64,000 bases of DNA from Thermovibrio ammonificans HB-1 (GTDB lineage Bacteria > Aquificota > Aquificia > Desulfurobacteriales > Desulfurobacteriaceae). Location of the stretch: positions 390,418 to 454,417 of the forward strand of contig NC_014926.1 of NCBI RefSeq assembly GCF_000185805.1. The letters run 5' to 3'. Both the position numbers and the translations under genes were made by a program. Under the pieces are notes generated by a model. It was not told where the DNA came from. It worked only from the letters and a program-made list of their open reading frames with translations, and did not search any database. Positions within the stretch are counted from its first letter, which is position 1; the number at the start of each line of letters is the position of its first letter. Positions 9,119 to 17,720 of this stretch are shown one piece after another.

Positions 9119-9723
9119 AGGAGCTGATTTACTACACCTTCCTTGAGAGTGCGGACCTCAAGAGGGACTTTATAGAGGAGAACAAAGAGCGGATATACTC
9201 CGCTTTCTTAGAGGTTGCCCGCAGGCTGAAGGCGGGGGGGAAGCTCCTCATCTGCGGTAACGGCGGTTCGGCGGCCGATGCCCAGCACATAGCCGCCGAA
9301 CTTGTAGGGCGTTTCGAGCTTGAAAGGCCGCCCGTTGCCGCCGTAGCCCTTACAACCGATACATCGGTTTTAACCGCCGTTGCCAACGACTACTCCTTTG
9401 CCAGCGTTTTTGAGCGTCAGGTAGAGGCCTTGGGAAGAGAGGGAGACGTTCTCCTGGCCATTAGCACCAGCGGTAACTCCGAAAACGTTGTGAGGGCCGT
9501 AGAGAAGGCAAAGGAGATTGGCCTTCTTACAGTCGGCTTTCTCGGTAAAGACGGTGGGAAGCTCGCCTCCCTGTGTCACCACCCTTTCATCGTTAAGAGC
9601 TTTTCCACTCCGAGGATTCAAGAGGTTCACATAACCCTGGGTCACGTTCTCTGCGACTTCATAGAGAAATACCTTTTCTCCCCCAGCGGCTATTTCCCTC
9701 CCTCCGGGGAGGGAGAGGGCTAA
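9115..9723 (+). CDS. gmhA: phosphoheptose isomerase (sedoheptulose 7-phosphate isomerase)
   Basis: Converts sedoheptulose 7-phosphate to D-glycero-D-manno-heptose 7-phosphate, the first step to the heptose of LPS inner core. The SIS domain shows [17 protein letters not shown] (residues 47-63), LVGRF, and [10 protein letters not shown], all typical of GmhA. Length is 202 residues, slightly longer than usual because of a Ser/Pro/Gly-rich tail. It overlaps rho by four bases. Together with kdsD at 31 kb it implies a Gram-negative LPS inner core. Confidence 0.92.
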   Translation: MKELIYYTFLESADLKRDFIEENKERIYSAFLEVARRLKAGGKLLICGNGGSAADAQHIAAELVGRFELERPPVAAVALTTDTSVLTAVANDYSFASVFERQVEALGREGDVLLAISTSGNSENVVRAVEKAKEIGLLTVGFLGKDGGKLASLCHHPFIVKSFSTPRIQEVHITLGHVLCDFIEKYLFSPSGYFPPSGEGEG

Positions 9724-9799
9724 GTCACCGTCGATTTCGTAAAATCACCACCTAACCGACGCCTGAACAGAAATTCCACTTATCCCGGAGGTATCGGCC

Positions 9800-10594
9800 A
9801 TGAAGATAGGTAAGGCCATCCGAATGGAGAGGATTATTAACAGGGAAACGGGAAATACGGTCATAATACCCATGGACCACGGGGTTTCCATGGGCCCGAT
9901 TCCCGGCATAATCGACATCAGGGAGTCTATAGACAAGGTGGCCAACGGCGGTGCCAACGCCGTTATCATCCATAAGGGGCTCGTTCGCCACGGCCACAGG
10001 AAGAGGGGTAAAGACGTGGGCCTCATAGTTCACCTCTCTGCCAGTACCAACCTCTCCCCCAAGCCCAACTCCAAAGTTCTCGTTTGCACGGTAGAGGAGG
10101 CGATAAAGCTCGGAGCCGACGGCGTTTCCGTCCACGTGAACCTCGGTGATGTAAACGAAGACAAGATGCTTGAAGACCTCGGCAGGGTTGCCGAGAAGTG
10201 TCTTGAGTGGGGAATGCCCCTTATTGCGATGATGTACGCCCGCGGCGAGCACATAGAGAACCCCTTCGACCCCGACACGGTTGCCCACTGTGCCCGCGTT
10301 GCTGCAGAGCTGGGGGCAGATATAGTTAAGGTTGCCTACACCGGTGACCCTCAAACCTTCGAAAGGGTTACCAAGGGATGCCCCATTCCCGTTGTTATAG
10401 CCGGCGGCCCCAAGATGAGCAACGACATGGAGATTCTCGAGATGGTTGAAGGGGCTATGAAGGCTGGAGCCAAGGGCGTTTCTATAGGAAGGAACGCCTT
10501 CCAGCACGACGACCCCGAGAAGATAGTAAGGGCGATAGCGGCGATAGTTCACGAGGGTAAGAGCGCCAAAGAGGCCGTAGAGTACCTCAAGTAG
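9800..10594 (+). CDS. class I aldolase family, probable 2-amino-3,7-dideoxyheptulosonate (ADH) synthase
   Basis: Belongs to the DeoC/FbaB Schiff-base aldolases. The 264-residue sequence closely resembles the archaeal AroA' ADH synthase, which condenses a C3/C6 sugar phosphate with aspartate semialdehyde for the alternative entry into dehydroquinate and aromatic amino acids: [29 protein letters not shown], and [10 protein letters not shown] with the expected Schiff-base Lys. Fructose-bisphosphate aldolase activity is the main alternative. It stands alone between gmhA and a strong terminator; no aroB'-type partner is in the window. Confidence 0.8.
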   Translation: MKIGKAIRMERIINRETGNTVIIPMDHGVSMGPIPGIIDIRESIDKVANGGANAVIIHKGLVRHGHRKRGKDVGLIVHLSASTNLSPKPNSKVLVCTVEEAIKLGADGVSVHVNLGDVNEDKMLEDLGRVAEKCLEWGMPLIAMMYARGEHIENPFDPDTVAHCARVAAELGADIVKVAYTGDPQTFERVTKGCPIPVVIAGGPKMSNDMEILEMVEGAMKAGAKGVSIGRNAFQHDDPEKIVRAIAAIVHEGKSAKEAVEYLK

Positions 10595-10613
10595 GGGGAG
10601 CTTCCCCCTACTT
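10589..10613. terminator. bidirectional terminator between ADH synthase and radical SAM gene
   Basis: A perfect 10-bp stem (AAGTAGGGGG / CCCCCTACTT) with a five-base loop spans the stop codon of the aldolase-family gene and ends at the stop codon of the convergent radical SAM gene. The T-run after it is short on the plus strand. Confidence 0.75.
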
Positions 10614-12295
10614 TAAACGGTTAAGTGCTCTTTGAAGCTTTCCAGCTGGGGGAAGAGCTTCAGAAGCTCCTCCTTACTCTTAAAGGGCCTCCTGAGAACG
10701 ATGTCCGAGGCCGTTTTCCTTGAGATTCCTGGTATGAAAGAGAGGAGCTTAACGCTGGCCTCGTTTACGTTCAGCGGCGTAGGGAGCCCGATTACAGAGC
10801 GCTCCCTGTGGCCAACAACCACGGCGTTAACCGTTTTAAAGAGCGGCAGCTGCTCGGGAATCCTAACGAGAACCGGGTAGCTCCCTATCTGCCTGCCGAG
10901 GGTATGGCCTCCGTCGTGGGCCTCCAGCAGAACCTCCCTTATTACGGTTCCCACCGGGAAAACCCGCCTCATCATGGGCAGGTCGAACTGCTCCCTTACC
11001 CACTCCTTGAACTTTTCAAACTCCCTGCGGTGTTTCGTCTTTGCCCTTTTGACCATCTCGGCTATGGGCGTTCCCTCAAATACCATCACCTGCCGTATGT
11101 TCACCCTCCTTACAAGCAGGCCTTCGTCCAGTATCGCTTCAAGGAACTCCCTGTTCTTCTGAAAGGTCTTCTTGGTTTCCCCGGGCAGCCCTACGAGGAA
11201 GTTAATACCCGGCAGTAACTTGTAGAGGCCGTTTTCCCTTTCCTTAAAGGCCCCCACCTCGTTAACGACCTTTACCGCAAACTTAATCCCCTCGGGGTCA
11301 ACTTTCAGGAAGTTCCTCCTTATCACCTCCGGGTCTGCGCTCTCAAGGCCGAAAGGTGCAACGTCCCCTTCGGTGTCGAGCCGGGCAATTGCCTCAAGGG
11401 CTTCCCTGCTCTCTGCCGGGTGGGCCTTTATCGTTCCGGCGTTTACGTTGTCTATGTGGAGGGTCTTTATCTCTCCAACCGACCTTATCCTCTCGAAGAG
11501 CTCTCTTATAACTTTTGGGTTTGGTTTTGGAAACTCTCCCTCGGCGGGGAGGGCTTTGAACCCCAGTATGTTGGGCTGACGGCCGATTCTGAAGTACCTT
11601 ACCCCCTCTCCGTATAGGGCTTCAACCTCTTTAACTATGCCCTCTACGCTCCGCTCGTCGGGTTTGCCGTAGAAAGCCTCGGTACAGTAGGAGCAGTGGT
11701 GTCTCCGCTCGCACCCCCTAAAGGTTTCCACTTCGCAGATTACAAAGGGGTAGTAAAAGTGCTGCTTCACTATGAAGGCCCCTAATGGGGCCACCTCATC
11801 TACGAACCGGGCACTCCTTTTAAGGGTGAACTCCCCTTCCGGCAGGGCTTCGCCCCCTACAAGGGCCCTGCCGATGTGGAATGCCGCAAGCTCGGGGTCT
11901 CCCGATATGAAAAGGTTGAAACTCTCAAGGTTTAGGCTCTCTGCCCTCGTTCCCCCCTTTAGGGTAAAGCCGAACTTTACCGGCCCGCCTATCGCCGTGT
12001 AGGTGGGCAGCTCCCCTATTCGCTCTATCTCCTCCTTTGTTATCGGCCTGCCGCCGAGGTAGCGGCCCGGAACGGTCATTCCGGTTATGAGCAAAACGAC
12101 GTCGGCCTCTTTGAGGGCTTCCCACCTTTCCGGTTCCCTTCGCAGCTGGTCTACGGTTGTGTAGTAAATCGCCTCCTGAGGTATGCCTGCCTTAACCAGA
12201 GCTCCGGCACAGTAGCGGACGTAGGTCGATATAAACGGGGGAACGCCCAGGCAGGTGGGCTCATCTACGTAGCCGTCAACTATTGCTACTTTCAC
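10613..12295 (-). CDS. radical SAM protein with C-terminal helix-hairpin-helix (COG1031-like)
   Basis: About 560 residues: an N-terminal domain beginning VKVAIVDGYVDEP, a radical SAM core, and a C-terminal HhH domain (NVNEASVKLLSFIPGI, KTASDIVLRRPF). This layout matches COG1031, an uncharacterised group known mainly from Archaea. The cluster cysteines are C195, C201 and C204, a CX5CX2C spacing instead of the canonical CX3CX2C. I chose GTG 12295 (AAGGGG upstream, 20-base overlap with the antiporter gene) over the ATG at 12337, which would overlap by 62 bases. The reaction is unknown; the HhH suggests nucleic-acid binding. Confidence 0.75.
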   Translation of the reverse strand: MKVAIVDGYVDEPTCLGVPPFISTYVRYCAGALVKAGIPQEAIYYTTVDQLRREPERWEALKEADVVLLITGMTVPGRYLGGRPITKEEIERIGELPTYTAIGGPVKFGFTLKGGTRAESLNLESFNLFISGDPELAAFHIGRALVGGEALPEGEFTLKRSARFVDEVAPLGAFIVKQHFYYPFVICEVETFRGCERRHHCSYCTEAFYGKPDERSVEGIVKEVEALYGEGVRYFRIGRQPNILGFKALPAEGEFPKPNPKVIRELFERIRSVGEIKTLHIDNVNAGTIKAHPAESREALEAIARLDTEGDVAPFGLESADPEVIRRNFLKVDPEGIKFAVKVVNEVGAFKERENGLYKLLPGINFLVGLPGETKKTFQKNREFLEAILDEGLLVRRVNIRQVMVFEGTPIAEMVKRAKTKHRREFEKFKEWVREQFDLPMMRRVFPVGTVIREVLLEAHDGGHTLGRQIGSYPVLVRIPEQLPLFKTVNAVVVGHRERSVIGLPTPLNVNEASVKLLSFIPGISRKTASDIVLRRPFKSKEELLKLFPQLESFKEHLTV

Positions 12296-13445
12296 TCCCT
12301 TCCCCTTTAACCAGTAGGTTAAAGAGAACCGGTGCAAGTATGCCGGTTACTATTGCGAGGAGTATCAGCAGGTTCTCTGTGTGGTGGTCTATGACCTTCA
12401 GCTTCGTCCCGAGCTCCGCCGTAACAATAACCAGGGTCAGCGGCGCAGACAGCAGTGCTCCGGCTCCTACAGACTCCCTCAGTGTGAACCCTTCAAGTTT
12501 TAGCAGCAGCGACGGCAGGATTTTTGCCGTGAAGCTTAGGGCTACTAAAACTCCGAGCAGCTGGAGCAGGTGGAGCGACAGGTGGGGCATTTTAAAGTTT
12601 ATCCCCACGTATATGAAAAATATAGGTATTAGGAAGCCGAAGCTGATGCCGGAGAGCTTCTCCTCTATGTTCTCGGTCTCCTCAAACACCGTGGCGAATA
12701 TAACGCCCGAAATGAATGCCCCTATAATCGGTTCAAGGTTTATGAGCGACGCCGCAACCGAGAGCATGAACATAACCGCAAGGCTTATCCTCACCCCGAT
12801 TTCCGAGGGGTTCTTCTCGAAGAAGAACTTGAACTTGTTGGGAAACCACCAGACTATGCTCTTCAGGAAAACCAGCAGAATCCGCGCAACGAGCAGGTAG
12901 ACTCCCAGCTTCAGTAACCCCAGCCAGAAACCGCTACTGAAGCCAAACTCGGTGTAAAGGGAAAAGAGCGTCAGCAGGGCGATACTTATAACTTCGCCTA
13001 CTATTCCTACCAGGAAAACGGTTTTGCCGTAGCGGGTCGAGAGTAGCCCCTTCTCCCTGAGAACCGATACCACTATGCCGACCGATATGGCCCCTATCGC
13101 TATTGCCGTTAAAGCGTTGAGCTTTAGCCAGTGGGTTCCTGCAAAGGCAACTGTGAAAACGAGAACCGGTATGACCGTGTATAGCAGGCGCGTTTTTAGC
13201 GGCAGGGAGGCAATCTCTTTCAGTTTCACCTCGAGGCCCGCTATGAACATCAGTAAGAGGAAGCCGAAGGTTGAGAGGAAGTTGAGCCACTGGGAGTGGT
13301 GAACGAGGTTCAGCAGCGACTTGCCGATTACTACGCCGTAGAGTATCTCTCCCACCGATACCGGTATCCTCAGAACCCGGCTGAGGAAGGGAACGAAGAG
13401 GATACCTACGGCTATAAGGATTATCGCAAGCAGGGAGTTCTCCAT
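12276..13445 (-). CDS. KefC/NhaS-type monovalent cation:proton antiporter (CPA2)
   Basis: About 389 residues, almost entirely hydrophobic, with 11-13 predicted membrane helices. Family marks include GEILYGVVIGKSLL, LLMFIAGLEVKLKEI and the EPIIGAFISGVIFA segment. It lacks the C-terminal RCK domain that fused KefC proteins carry; that regulatory part is supplied by the adjacent gene upstream in the operon. I chose the ATG one base after the upstream stop (TAAGATG) over a GTG nine bases earlier. Ion specificity (Na+ or K+) cannot be read from sequence. Confidence 0.85.
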   Translation of the reverse strand: MENSLLAIILIAVGILFVPFLSRVLRIPVSVGEILYGVVIGKSLLNLVHHSQWLNFLSTFGFLLLMFIAGLEVKLKEIASLPLKTRLLYTVIPVLVFTVAFAGTHWLKLNALTAIAIGAISVGIVVSVLREKGLLSTRYGKTVFLVGIVGEVISIALLTLFSLYTEFGFSSGFWLGLLKLGVYLLVARILLVFLKSIVWWFPNKFKFFFEKNPSEIGVRISLAVMFMLSVAASLINLEPIIGAFISGVIFATVFEETENIEEKLSGISFGFLIPIFFIYVGINFKMPHLSLHLLQLLGVLVALSFTAKILPSLLLKLEGFTLRESVGAGALLSAPLTLVIVTAELGTKLKVIDHHTENLLILLAIVTGILAPVLFNLLVKGEGSESSNS

Positions 13446-13446
13446 C

Positions 13447-14850
13447 TTACTCACCTACACATATTAGTAGTGAACTGCACTTGGACCTGTGAACCATGTG
13501 GTAGGGAGGGTAGGGGTTGAACCAGTTGGTTTTCCTTCCCTTTCTCGCCCCGATTACCGATAGCTGGTAGTTCTTGCTCTCCTTCGCGAACTCGTTAACC
13601 GGGTTTCCTACCCTGTGTTTGAACTCTATGGAGACCCTGTAGAGCCCCGAGATTTTGGCCACCCGTTCTCTGAGGGGCTGAACTCTCGAGTCGTTCTCGG
13701 ACGGCGTTACGAAGAGGGCGGTGATGTTTGCCTGCCACATTATGGAGAGCTCTATTGCCACCTCCAGGGCCCTGAGGCCGCTAAAGGAGCCCGATACGGG
13801 AACCAGTATCCGCTCTACCGGCGTTGTTCCCCTGGCTATGAGAACGGGGGATAGGGTCTCTTCGGCAACTAAAATGGGGAGCGTTTTTATCCCGAAGAAG
13901 AGGGGGGTCTCCCTGTACTTGTCGGGCATTGTGATGAGGCCGAAGCTCTCCTCTTTTATCTCCTGGAAGAACTCCTTCTCGCAGAGCTTGAGCTTCTTGA
14001 ACTTGAGCTCGCTTACTTTAAGCTGCTCGAACGCCTCTTTTGCCCTTTCCCCTCCGTTGCAGGTGTAGAGCCTTACCTTCTGGAGCTTCGTGTTCCGGAA
14101 GAAGAAGAGGGCGTCCTTTACAACCTCCTCCCTGTAGTTGGGGAGGAATACCACCTCCTCCACTCCGAACTGTAGGGGGAACTGGGGCTCTCCCGACTTT
14201 ATAAGCCCCGCTATGTACTTGAGGATTTTCGGGTCTCCCACTATCAGGACCCTGTCGCCCGGTTTAACGACAGTTCTCGGCCTGGGGAGTATGAGCTTGT
14301 CGCCCCTAAAGATGGCCACTATCCGCCACCTCTTGGAGGAGAACTTCCCGACCGGGTAGCCGGCTATTATGGAGGTGGGCATAACGGCCACCTCCATAAT
14401 CTCCCCCTGCCCCAGGCCTATGTTTGTGGGTATCACAACCCCCGACTCTATCTGCCTTTCAAGGATGGAGGCCGTTGCCGCCGCTTTGTTTACGTAGTTC
14501 ACCCCTTCTTGTTCGTACAAGGGGTCGTTCTCAGTGCTGTTTGAAACGGCGAATATGCTGGGAACGTTGAACTCCTTGGCTATTCTGCACGCCTCAAGGT
14601 TCACTTCGTCGTCTCCGGTGCAGGCGGCGAAGGCCGTTGCCTGCTCTATACCGGCCTTTTTCAGCATCAGCTTGCTCGTTCCGTCTCCCTGCAGGAGTAT
14701 CACCCTGTTGAGGGACTCGGAGTCGAGTAGCTCCACGACCCGGGTGAGCTTTTCGGCGTCTTGGTCTATTACGGCAATCTCCCACTCTTTCTGGAGCCTT
14801 TTCAGCAGCTCCCTGCCGACCTCGCCGGCACCGACGATGATGAGCTTCAT
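13447..14850 (-). CDS. RCK (TrkA-N/TrkA-C) plus universal stress domain regulatory protein
   Basis: A 467-residue cytosolic regulator. Residues 1-120 form a TrkA-N/RCK Rossmann domain starting IIVGAGEVG for NAD(H) binding with ALLD-like VELLD, ~145-220 a TrkA-C ligand domain ending KPGDRVLIVGD, and ~340-467 a universal-stress-protein domain (ERILVPVSGSFSGLRALEVA, SVIGARKG, CSSLLICVG). It directly precedes the KefC-like antiporter with one base between, so it most likely gates that transporter in response to nucleotide. The C-terminal USP domain suggests ATP or another nucleotide as a second input. Confidence 0.8.
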   Translation of the reverse strand: MKLIIVGAGEVGRELLKRLQKEWEIAVIDQDAEKLTRVVELLDSESLNRVILLQGDGTSKLMLKKAGIEQATAFAACTGDDEVNLEACRIAKEFNVPSIFAVSNSTENDPLYEQEGVNYVNKAAATASILERQIESGVVIPTNIGLGQGEIMEVAVMPTSIIAGYPVGKFSSKRWRIVAIFRGDKLILPRPRTVVKPGDRVLIVGDPKILKYIAGLIKSGEPQFPLQFGVEEVVFLPNYREEVVKDALFFFRNTKLQKVRLYTCNGGERAKEAFEQLKVSELKFKKLKLCEKEFFQEIKEESFGLITMPDKYRETPLFFGIKTLPILVAEETLSPVLIARGTTPVERILVPVSGSFSGLRALEVAIELSIMWQANITALFVTPSENDSRVQPLRERVAKISGLYRVSIEFKHRVGNPVNEFAKESKNYQLSVIGARKGRKTNWFNPYPPYHMVHRSKCSSLLICVGE

Positions 14851-14920
14851 TCTCCCACGCTCCTTTCTGTGTTGGTCCTAATTTATACTTGGTTTGAGGG
14901 GGTGGCGAAAGAAAAATAAG

Positions 14921-14933
14921 AATGGTTACCATT
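14921..14933. promoter_or_regulatory. perfect 13-base palindrome, possible operator
   Basis: AATGGT-T-ACCATT lies in the divergent region between the RCK gene and sufC, ending 17 bases before the suf -35. It has the form of a dimeric repressor or activator site. No other copy was noticed in the window, and the binding protein is unknown. Confidence 0.4.
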
Positions 14934-14949
14934 AAGATAGAGGTAGAGG

Positions 14950-14978
14950 TTGACAGTCCGTTGGGAAGCTCTTAAGAT
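14950..14978 (+). promoter_or_regulatory. sigma-70-type promoter for sufC-sufB-sor
   Basis: Perfect TTGACA (14950-14955), 17-base spacer, TAAGAT (14973-14978). Start of transcription would be about 20 bases before the sufC ATG. A direct repeat AAGATTAAGATTAA overlaps the -10 region and may be regulatory. Confidence 0.7.
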
Positions 14979-15005
14979 TAAGATTAACTAACGGTGGAGG
15001 AAGCG

Positions 15006-15740
15006 ATGGAGCCGATTCTCACGGTTAACGACGTTAAGCTTACCATAGACGGAAGGCCCATTCTCAAAGGGGTAAACCTCGTTGTAAACAAGGGAGAGAT
15101 TCACGCCGTTCTCGGCCCCAACGGAGCCGGTAAGTCTACCCTTGCCAGCCTTATCATGGGGATAAACGACCTTAAAGAGCCCGATTCCGGAGAAATCGTG
15201 TTTAAAGATAAACTCCTCAACGGCCTTGAGATATCCGAGAGGGCAAAACTCGGAGTTACCCTTGCCTGGCAGGAGCCCGCAAGGTTTGAAGGCATTACCG
15301 TAGAGGAGTACCTGAAGCTCTCCGGCAGGAACAACCCCGACCTTGACGTTGTTGAGTGTCTTGAACTTGTAGGGCTCGACTGTTCCTACCTTAACCGCTT
15401 CGTAGACGATACCCTCTCCGGCGGGGAGAGGAAGAGGGTTGAGCTTGCCTCCGTTCTGGCCATGAGGCCTGAGCTTGCCGTCCTCGATGAGCCCGACTCC
15501 GGAATAGACTTTGCCTCTATGGAAGACATAGCCAACATGATTCGCACTATGAGAGACCGGGGAACAACGGTTCTAATGATTACCCACCGGGAGGAGATAG
15601 CCGAAATCGCCGACAGGGCGACCCTCATGTGCGACGGTAAGGTGGTTCAAACCGGCGACCCCAAAGAGGTCGGCGGTAAGTTCAAGAACATGTGCGTTAA
15701 GTGTGAGGTTCGTAACCCCGAGCTTGTTGGAGGTGAGTAA
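15006..15740 (+). CDS. sufC: Fe-S cluster assembly ATPase SufC (SmsC-type)
   Basis: ABC-type ATPase that powers cluster assembly on SufB. Motifs: Walker A GPNGAGKST near residues 36-44, signature LSGGERKRVE, Walker B ELAVLDEPDSGID, and the switch histidine in MITHREE. At 244 residues it is standard. I start at ATG 15006, ten bases after GGTGGAGG, not at the upstream GTG. The sufB-like gene starts on the last base of its stop codon. No sufD, sufS, sufE or sufU follows, so this is a minimal CB pair like the SMS systems of anaerobes and archaea. Confidence 0.93.
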   Translation: MEPILTVNDVKLTIDGRPILKGVNLVVNKGEIHAVLGPNGAGKSTLASLIMGINDLKEPDSGEIVFKDKLLNGLEISERAKLGVTLAWQEPARFEGITVEEYLKLSGRNNPDLDVVECLELVGLDCSYLNRFVDDTLSGGERKRVELASVLAMRPELAVLDEPDSGIDFASMEDIANMIRTMRDRGTTVLMITHREEIAEIADRATLMCDGKVVQTGDPKEVGGKFKNMCVKCEVRNPELVGGE

Positions 15741-16690
15741 TGGCCACCGAAACCAAGAAACTTTTAGATACGATTAGTAGGAAGTTCATTCAGATAGGGC
15801 TTCCCAGGGAGCTCTTCGAGAAGAACAGGTTTAACCTCCTTGTAGACAGGAACAAAGTCGTTGTTCGCTACCCGGCTCCCGGAGTTCGCTCCGAAGTTGT
15901 TGAAACCCCTACAGGGGTGAAAACGAAGGTCTACGTTGAGCCGGGCACGAAGCTCGAAGAGCCCGTTACCCTCTGCTTTGGCGCCGCAGAAACAACCGAG
16001 GTTCAAACGACCGAGGGCGAAATTGTTGTAGGCGAAGGGGCCGACGTAAAGTTCCAGGTTTACGGCGCCATGGCCGAGGGGATAAAGCTGAAGCACAAGA
16101 ACAAGCTGAAGGTGCGGGTTGAGAAGAACGCTCGCTTTGAGTTTCTCGACCTCCACTACAACGGCGAGGAGACCTTTGTGGAGCTGGAGACCGAAACCGA
16201 GGCCTACGTAGGTGAGAACGCCTACTTCCGCTCTGTCTTCAAACAGACCCGCGGCCGTGCCGGTAGGGTGCGGATAGTCCTTAGAGCCAAGGTGGATAAG
16301 AAGGGCGTTGCCGTTTTTGAAACCAAGATGATTGGGAAGAAGGACGACGAAATATACGTTGAAGACGTTATCCACCTTGAGGGTGAAGAATCCCGCGGCA
16401 TCTCAAAGAGCAGGATAATCGCCGTAGACCAGACAAAGGCCACTTTCGTAGGCGAGACTTACGGTAACGGCCCCAAGTGTAGGGGGCATATAGACTGCTC
16501 CGAGATTATCAGGGGTAAAGACGTAACCGTTAAGGCTGTCCCCGTTGTAGTTGTTAACGACGAAACTGCAAAGGTGACCCACGAGGCCGCTATCGGCAGC
16601 ATCGATAAGAAACAGCTTGAAACCCTGATGGCGAGGGGCCTCTCTGAAGACGAGGCCGTAGACGTTATCGTCCAGGGAATGCTCAGATAA
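15740..16690 (+). CDS. sufB: SufB/SufD-family scaffold protein (SmsB-type)
   Basis: Partner of SufC for building Fe-S clusters. It has 316 residues, much shorter than classical SufB (~470), and mainly consists of the right-handed beta-helix core plus the C-terminal helical region (HEAAIGSIDKKQLETLMARG, which resembles the SufC-binding end of SufB). CRGHIDCSEII contains two cysteines that could bind metal. It overlaps sufC by one base and is followed by superoxide reductase after 24 bases. The short single-scaffold form fits the two-gene SMS systems rather than SufBCD. Confidence 0.88.
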   Translation: MATETKKLLDTISRKFIQIGLPRELFEKNRFNLLVDRNKVVVRYPAPGVRSEVVETPTGVKTKVYVEPGTKLEEPVTLCFGAAETTEVQTTEGEIVVGEGADVKFQVYGAMAEGIKLKHKNKLKVRVEKNARFEFLDLHYNGEETFVELETETEAYVGENAYFRSVFKQTRGRAGRVRIVLRAKVDKKGVAVFETKMIGKKDDEIYVEDVIHLEGEESRGISKSRIIAVDQTKATFVGETYGNGPKCRGHIDCSEIIRGKDVTVKAVPVVVVNDETAKVTHEAAIGSIDKKQLETLMARGLSEDEAVDVIVQGMLR

Positions 16691-16714
16691 AACCACTTTA
16701 TAGGAGGAGGAAGG

Positions 16715-17050
16715 ATGAAGGTTCACGGACCGGAGCCGGAAGGCAAGAGGAAGCACACACCTGTTATTGAAGCTCCCGCAAAGGTTAAGAAGGGAGAGTG
16801 GTTCGAGGTAAGGGTTGTTGTAGGGAAGGACATTCCCCACCCCAACACCAAGGAGCACTGGATTGAGCACATCTCCCTGTGGGCCGGTGACTTCCTTGCA
16901 GGAAGGGCAGACCTTGAGCCCGAGAGGGCCGCTTCCGAAGTAGTTTTCAAGATTAAGCTCGAGGAGACAACAACCTTAACCGCTCACGCCTACTGTAACC
17001 TCCACGGCCTCTGGCACAGCGAAGACGTTACAGTAGAAGTTGAGGAGTAG
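16715..17050 (+). CDS. superoxide reductase, neelaredoxin type (class II)
   Basis: Reduces superoxide to peroxide without making oxygen, usual in anaerobes. In 111 residues it retains the Fe(His)4Cys centre: His14 (KRKH), His42 and His48 (PHPNTKEH), Cys94 and His97 (CNLH). The N-terminal desulforedoxin domain of class I enzymes is missing, as expected for class II. It follows the two Fe-S assembly genes closely, with its own AGGAGGAGG ribosome-binding site, consistent with a joint response to oxidative damage of clusters. Confidence 0.93.
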   Translation: MKVHGPEPEGKRKHTPVIEAPAKVKKGEWFEVRVVVGKDIPHPNTKEHWIEHISLWAGDFLAGRADLEPERAASEVVFKIKLEETTTLTAHAYCNLHGLWHSEDVTVEVEE

Positions 17051-17669
17051 TTCCCGGGGGCGTTGTCCCCCCTTTTAACCTTCCCGTTTCTGTAAGCCTC
17101 ACCACGTACTTCCCTATTACGTCGAACTCAAGGTTTACAGTTTCTCCGGGCTTTCTGAACTTCAGGTTCGTGTTGTTTAGGGTGTGGGGAATCACCGCAA
17201 CTGAGAAGGTAGTTGGGAACAGGCCCGCAACGGTGAGGCTGATGCCGTCTATGCCGATAGAGCCTTTCTCAACCAACAGGTGGCTGAAGCTCCTGGGGAG
17301 TTTGAAGAGGAACAGGAAGCTGTCTCCCTCCCTCCTTATCCCCTCTATCTTCGTTGTTGTATCTACGTGACCTAAGAGTAGGTGGCCGCCGAGGCGGTCT
17401 CCTAACTTCAATGCCCTCTCGAGGTTCACCCGGAAGCCGGGCCTCAGCTGCGAAAGGTTTGAACGCTTTAAGGTCTCTGGCGAAACGAAGAACTCCAGCC
17501 TGTTTCCTTCTACCTTCGTTACCGTAAGGCACACTCCGTTAACGGCTATGCTGTCGCCGAGCTTTGTCCCCTGGGAGCAGAGCGGAGCCTCTACCAGGAG
17601 GGTTCCCCCCTTTGAGCTCCTTCCGAACCGAACCACTTCTCCCACTTCTTCAACGAGTCCTGTAAACAT
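17028..17669 (-). CDS. ribE: riboflavin synthase, alpha-chain type
   Basis: Dismutates two lumazines to riboflavin. The two tandem lumazine-binding barrels begin MFTGLVEEVG and (near residue 95) the second repeat; GDSIAVNGVCLTV and GSIGIDGISLTV are the paired family motifs. I start at ATG 17667-17669, as in all homologues, giving 213 residues, rather than nine codons upstream. The 3' end overlaps the convergent superoxide reductase gene by 23 bases. A RIB7-type reductase of the same pathway lies at 20.6 kb; other rib genes are elsewhere. Confidence 0.93.
   Translation of the reverse strand: MFTGLVEEVGEVVRFGRSSKGGTLLVEAPLCSQGTKLGDSIAVNGVCLTVTKVEGNRLEFFVSPETLKRSNLSQLRPGFRVNLERALKLGDRLGGHLLLGHVDTTTKIEGIRREGDSFLFLFKLPRSFSHLLVEKGSIGIDGISLTVAGLFPTTFSVAVIPHTLNNTNLKFRKPGETVNLEFDVIGKYVVRLTETGRLKGGTTPPGTTPQLLL
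17056..17076 (+). terminator. rho-independent terminator after the superoxide reductase gene
   Basis: GGGGG, six-base loop, CCCCCC, then TTTT, six bases past the stop codon and inside the 3' end of the convergent ribE. Confidence 0.7.
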
Positions 17670-17720
17670 CTTCCGCCCGCTTGTTAAAATTGGCAATCAA
17701 TTATAGCGGGAGGGAAAGGC

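Noticed and set aside
9752-10552. 266-codon open frame antisense to the ADH synthase gene
   Set aside because: Shadow of a highly conserved gene; no recognisable motifs.
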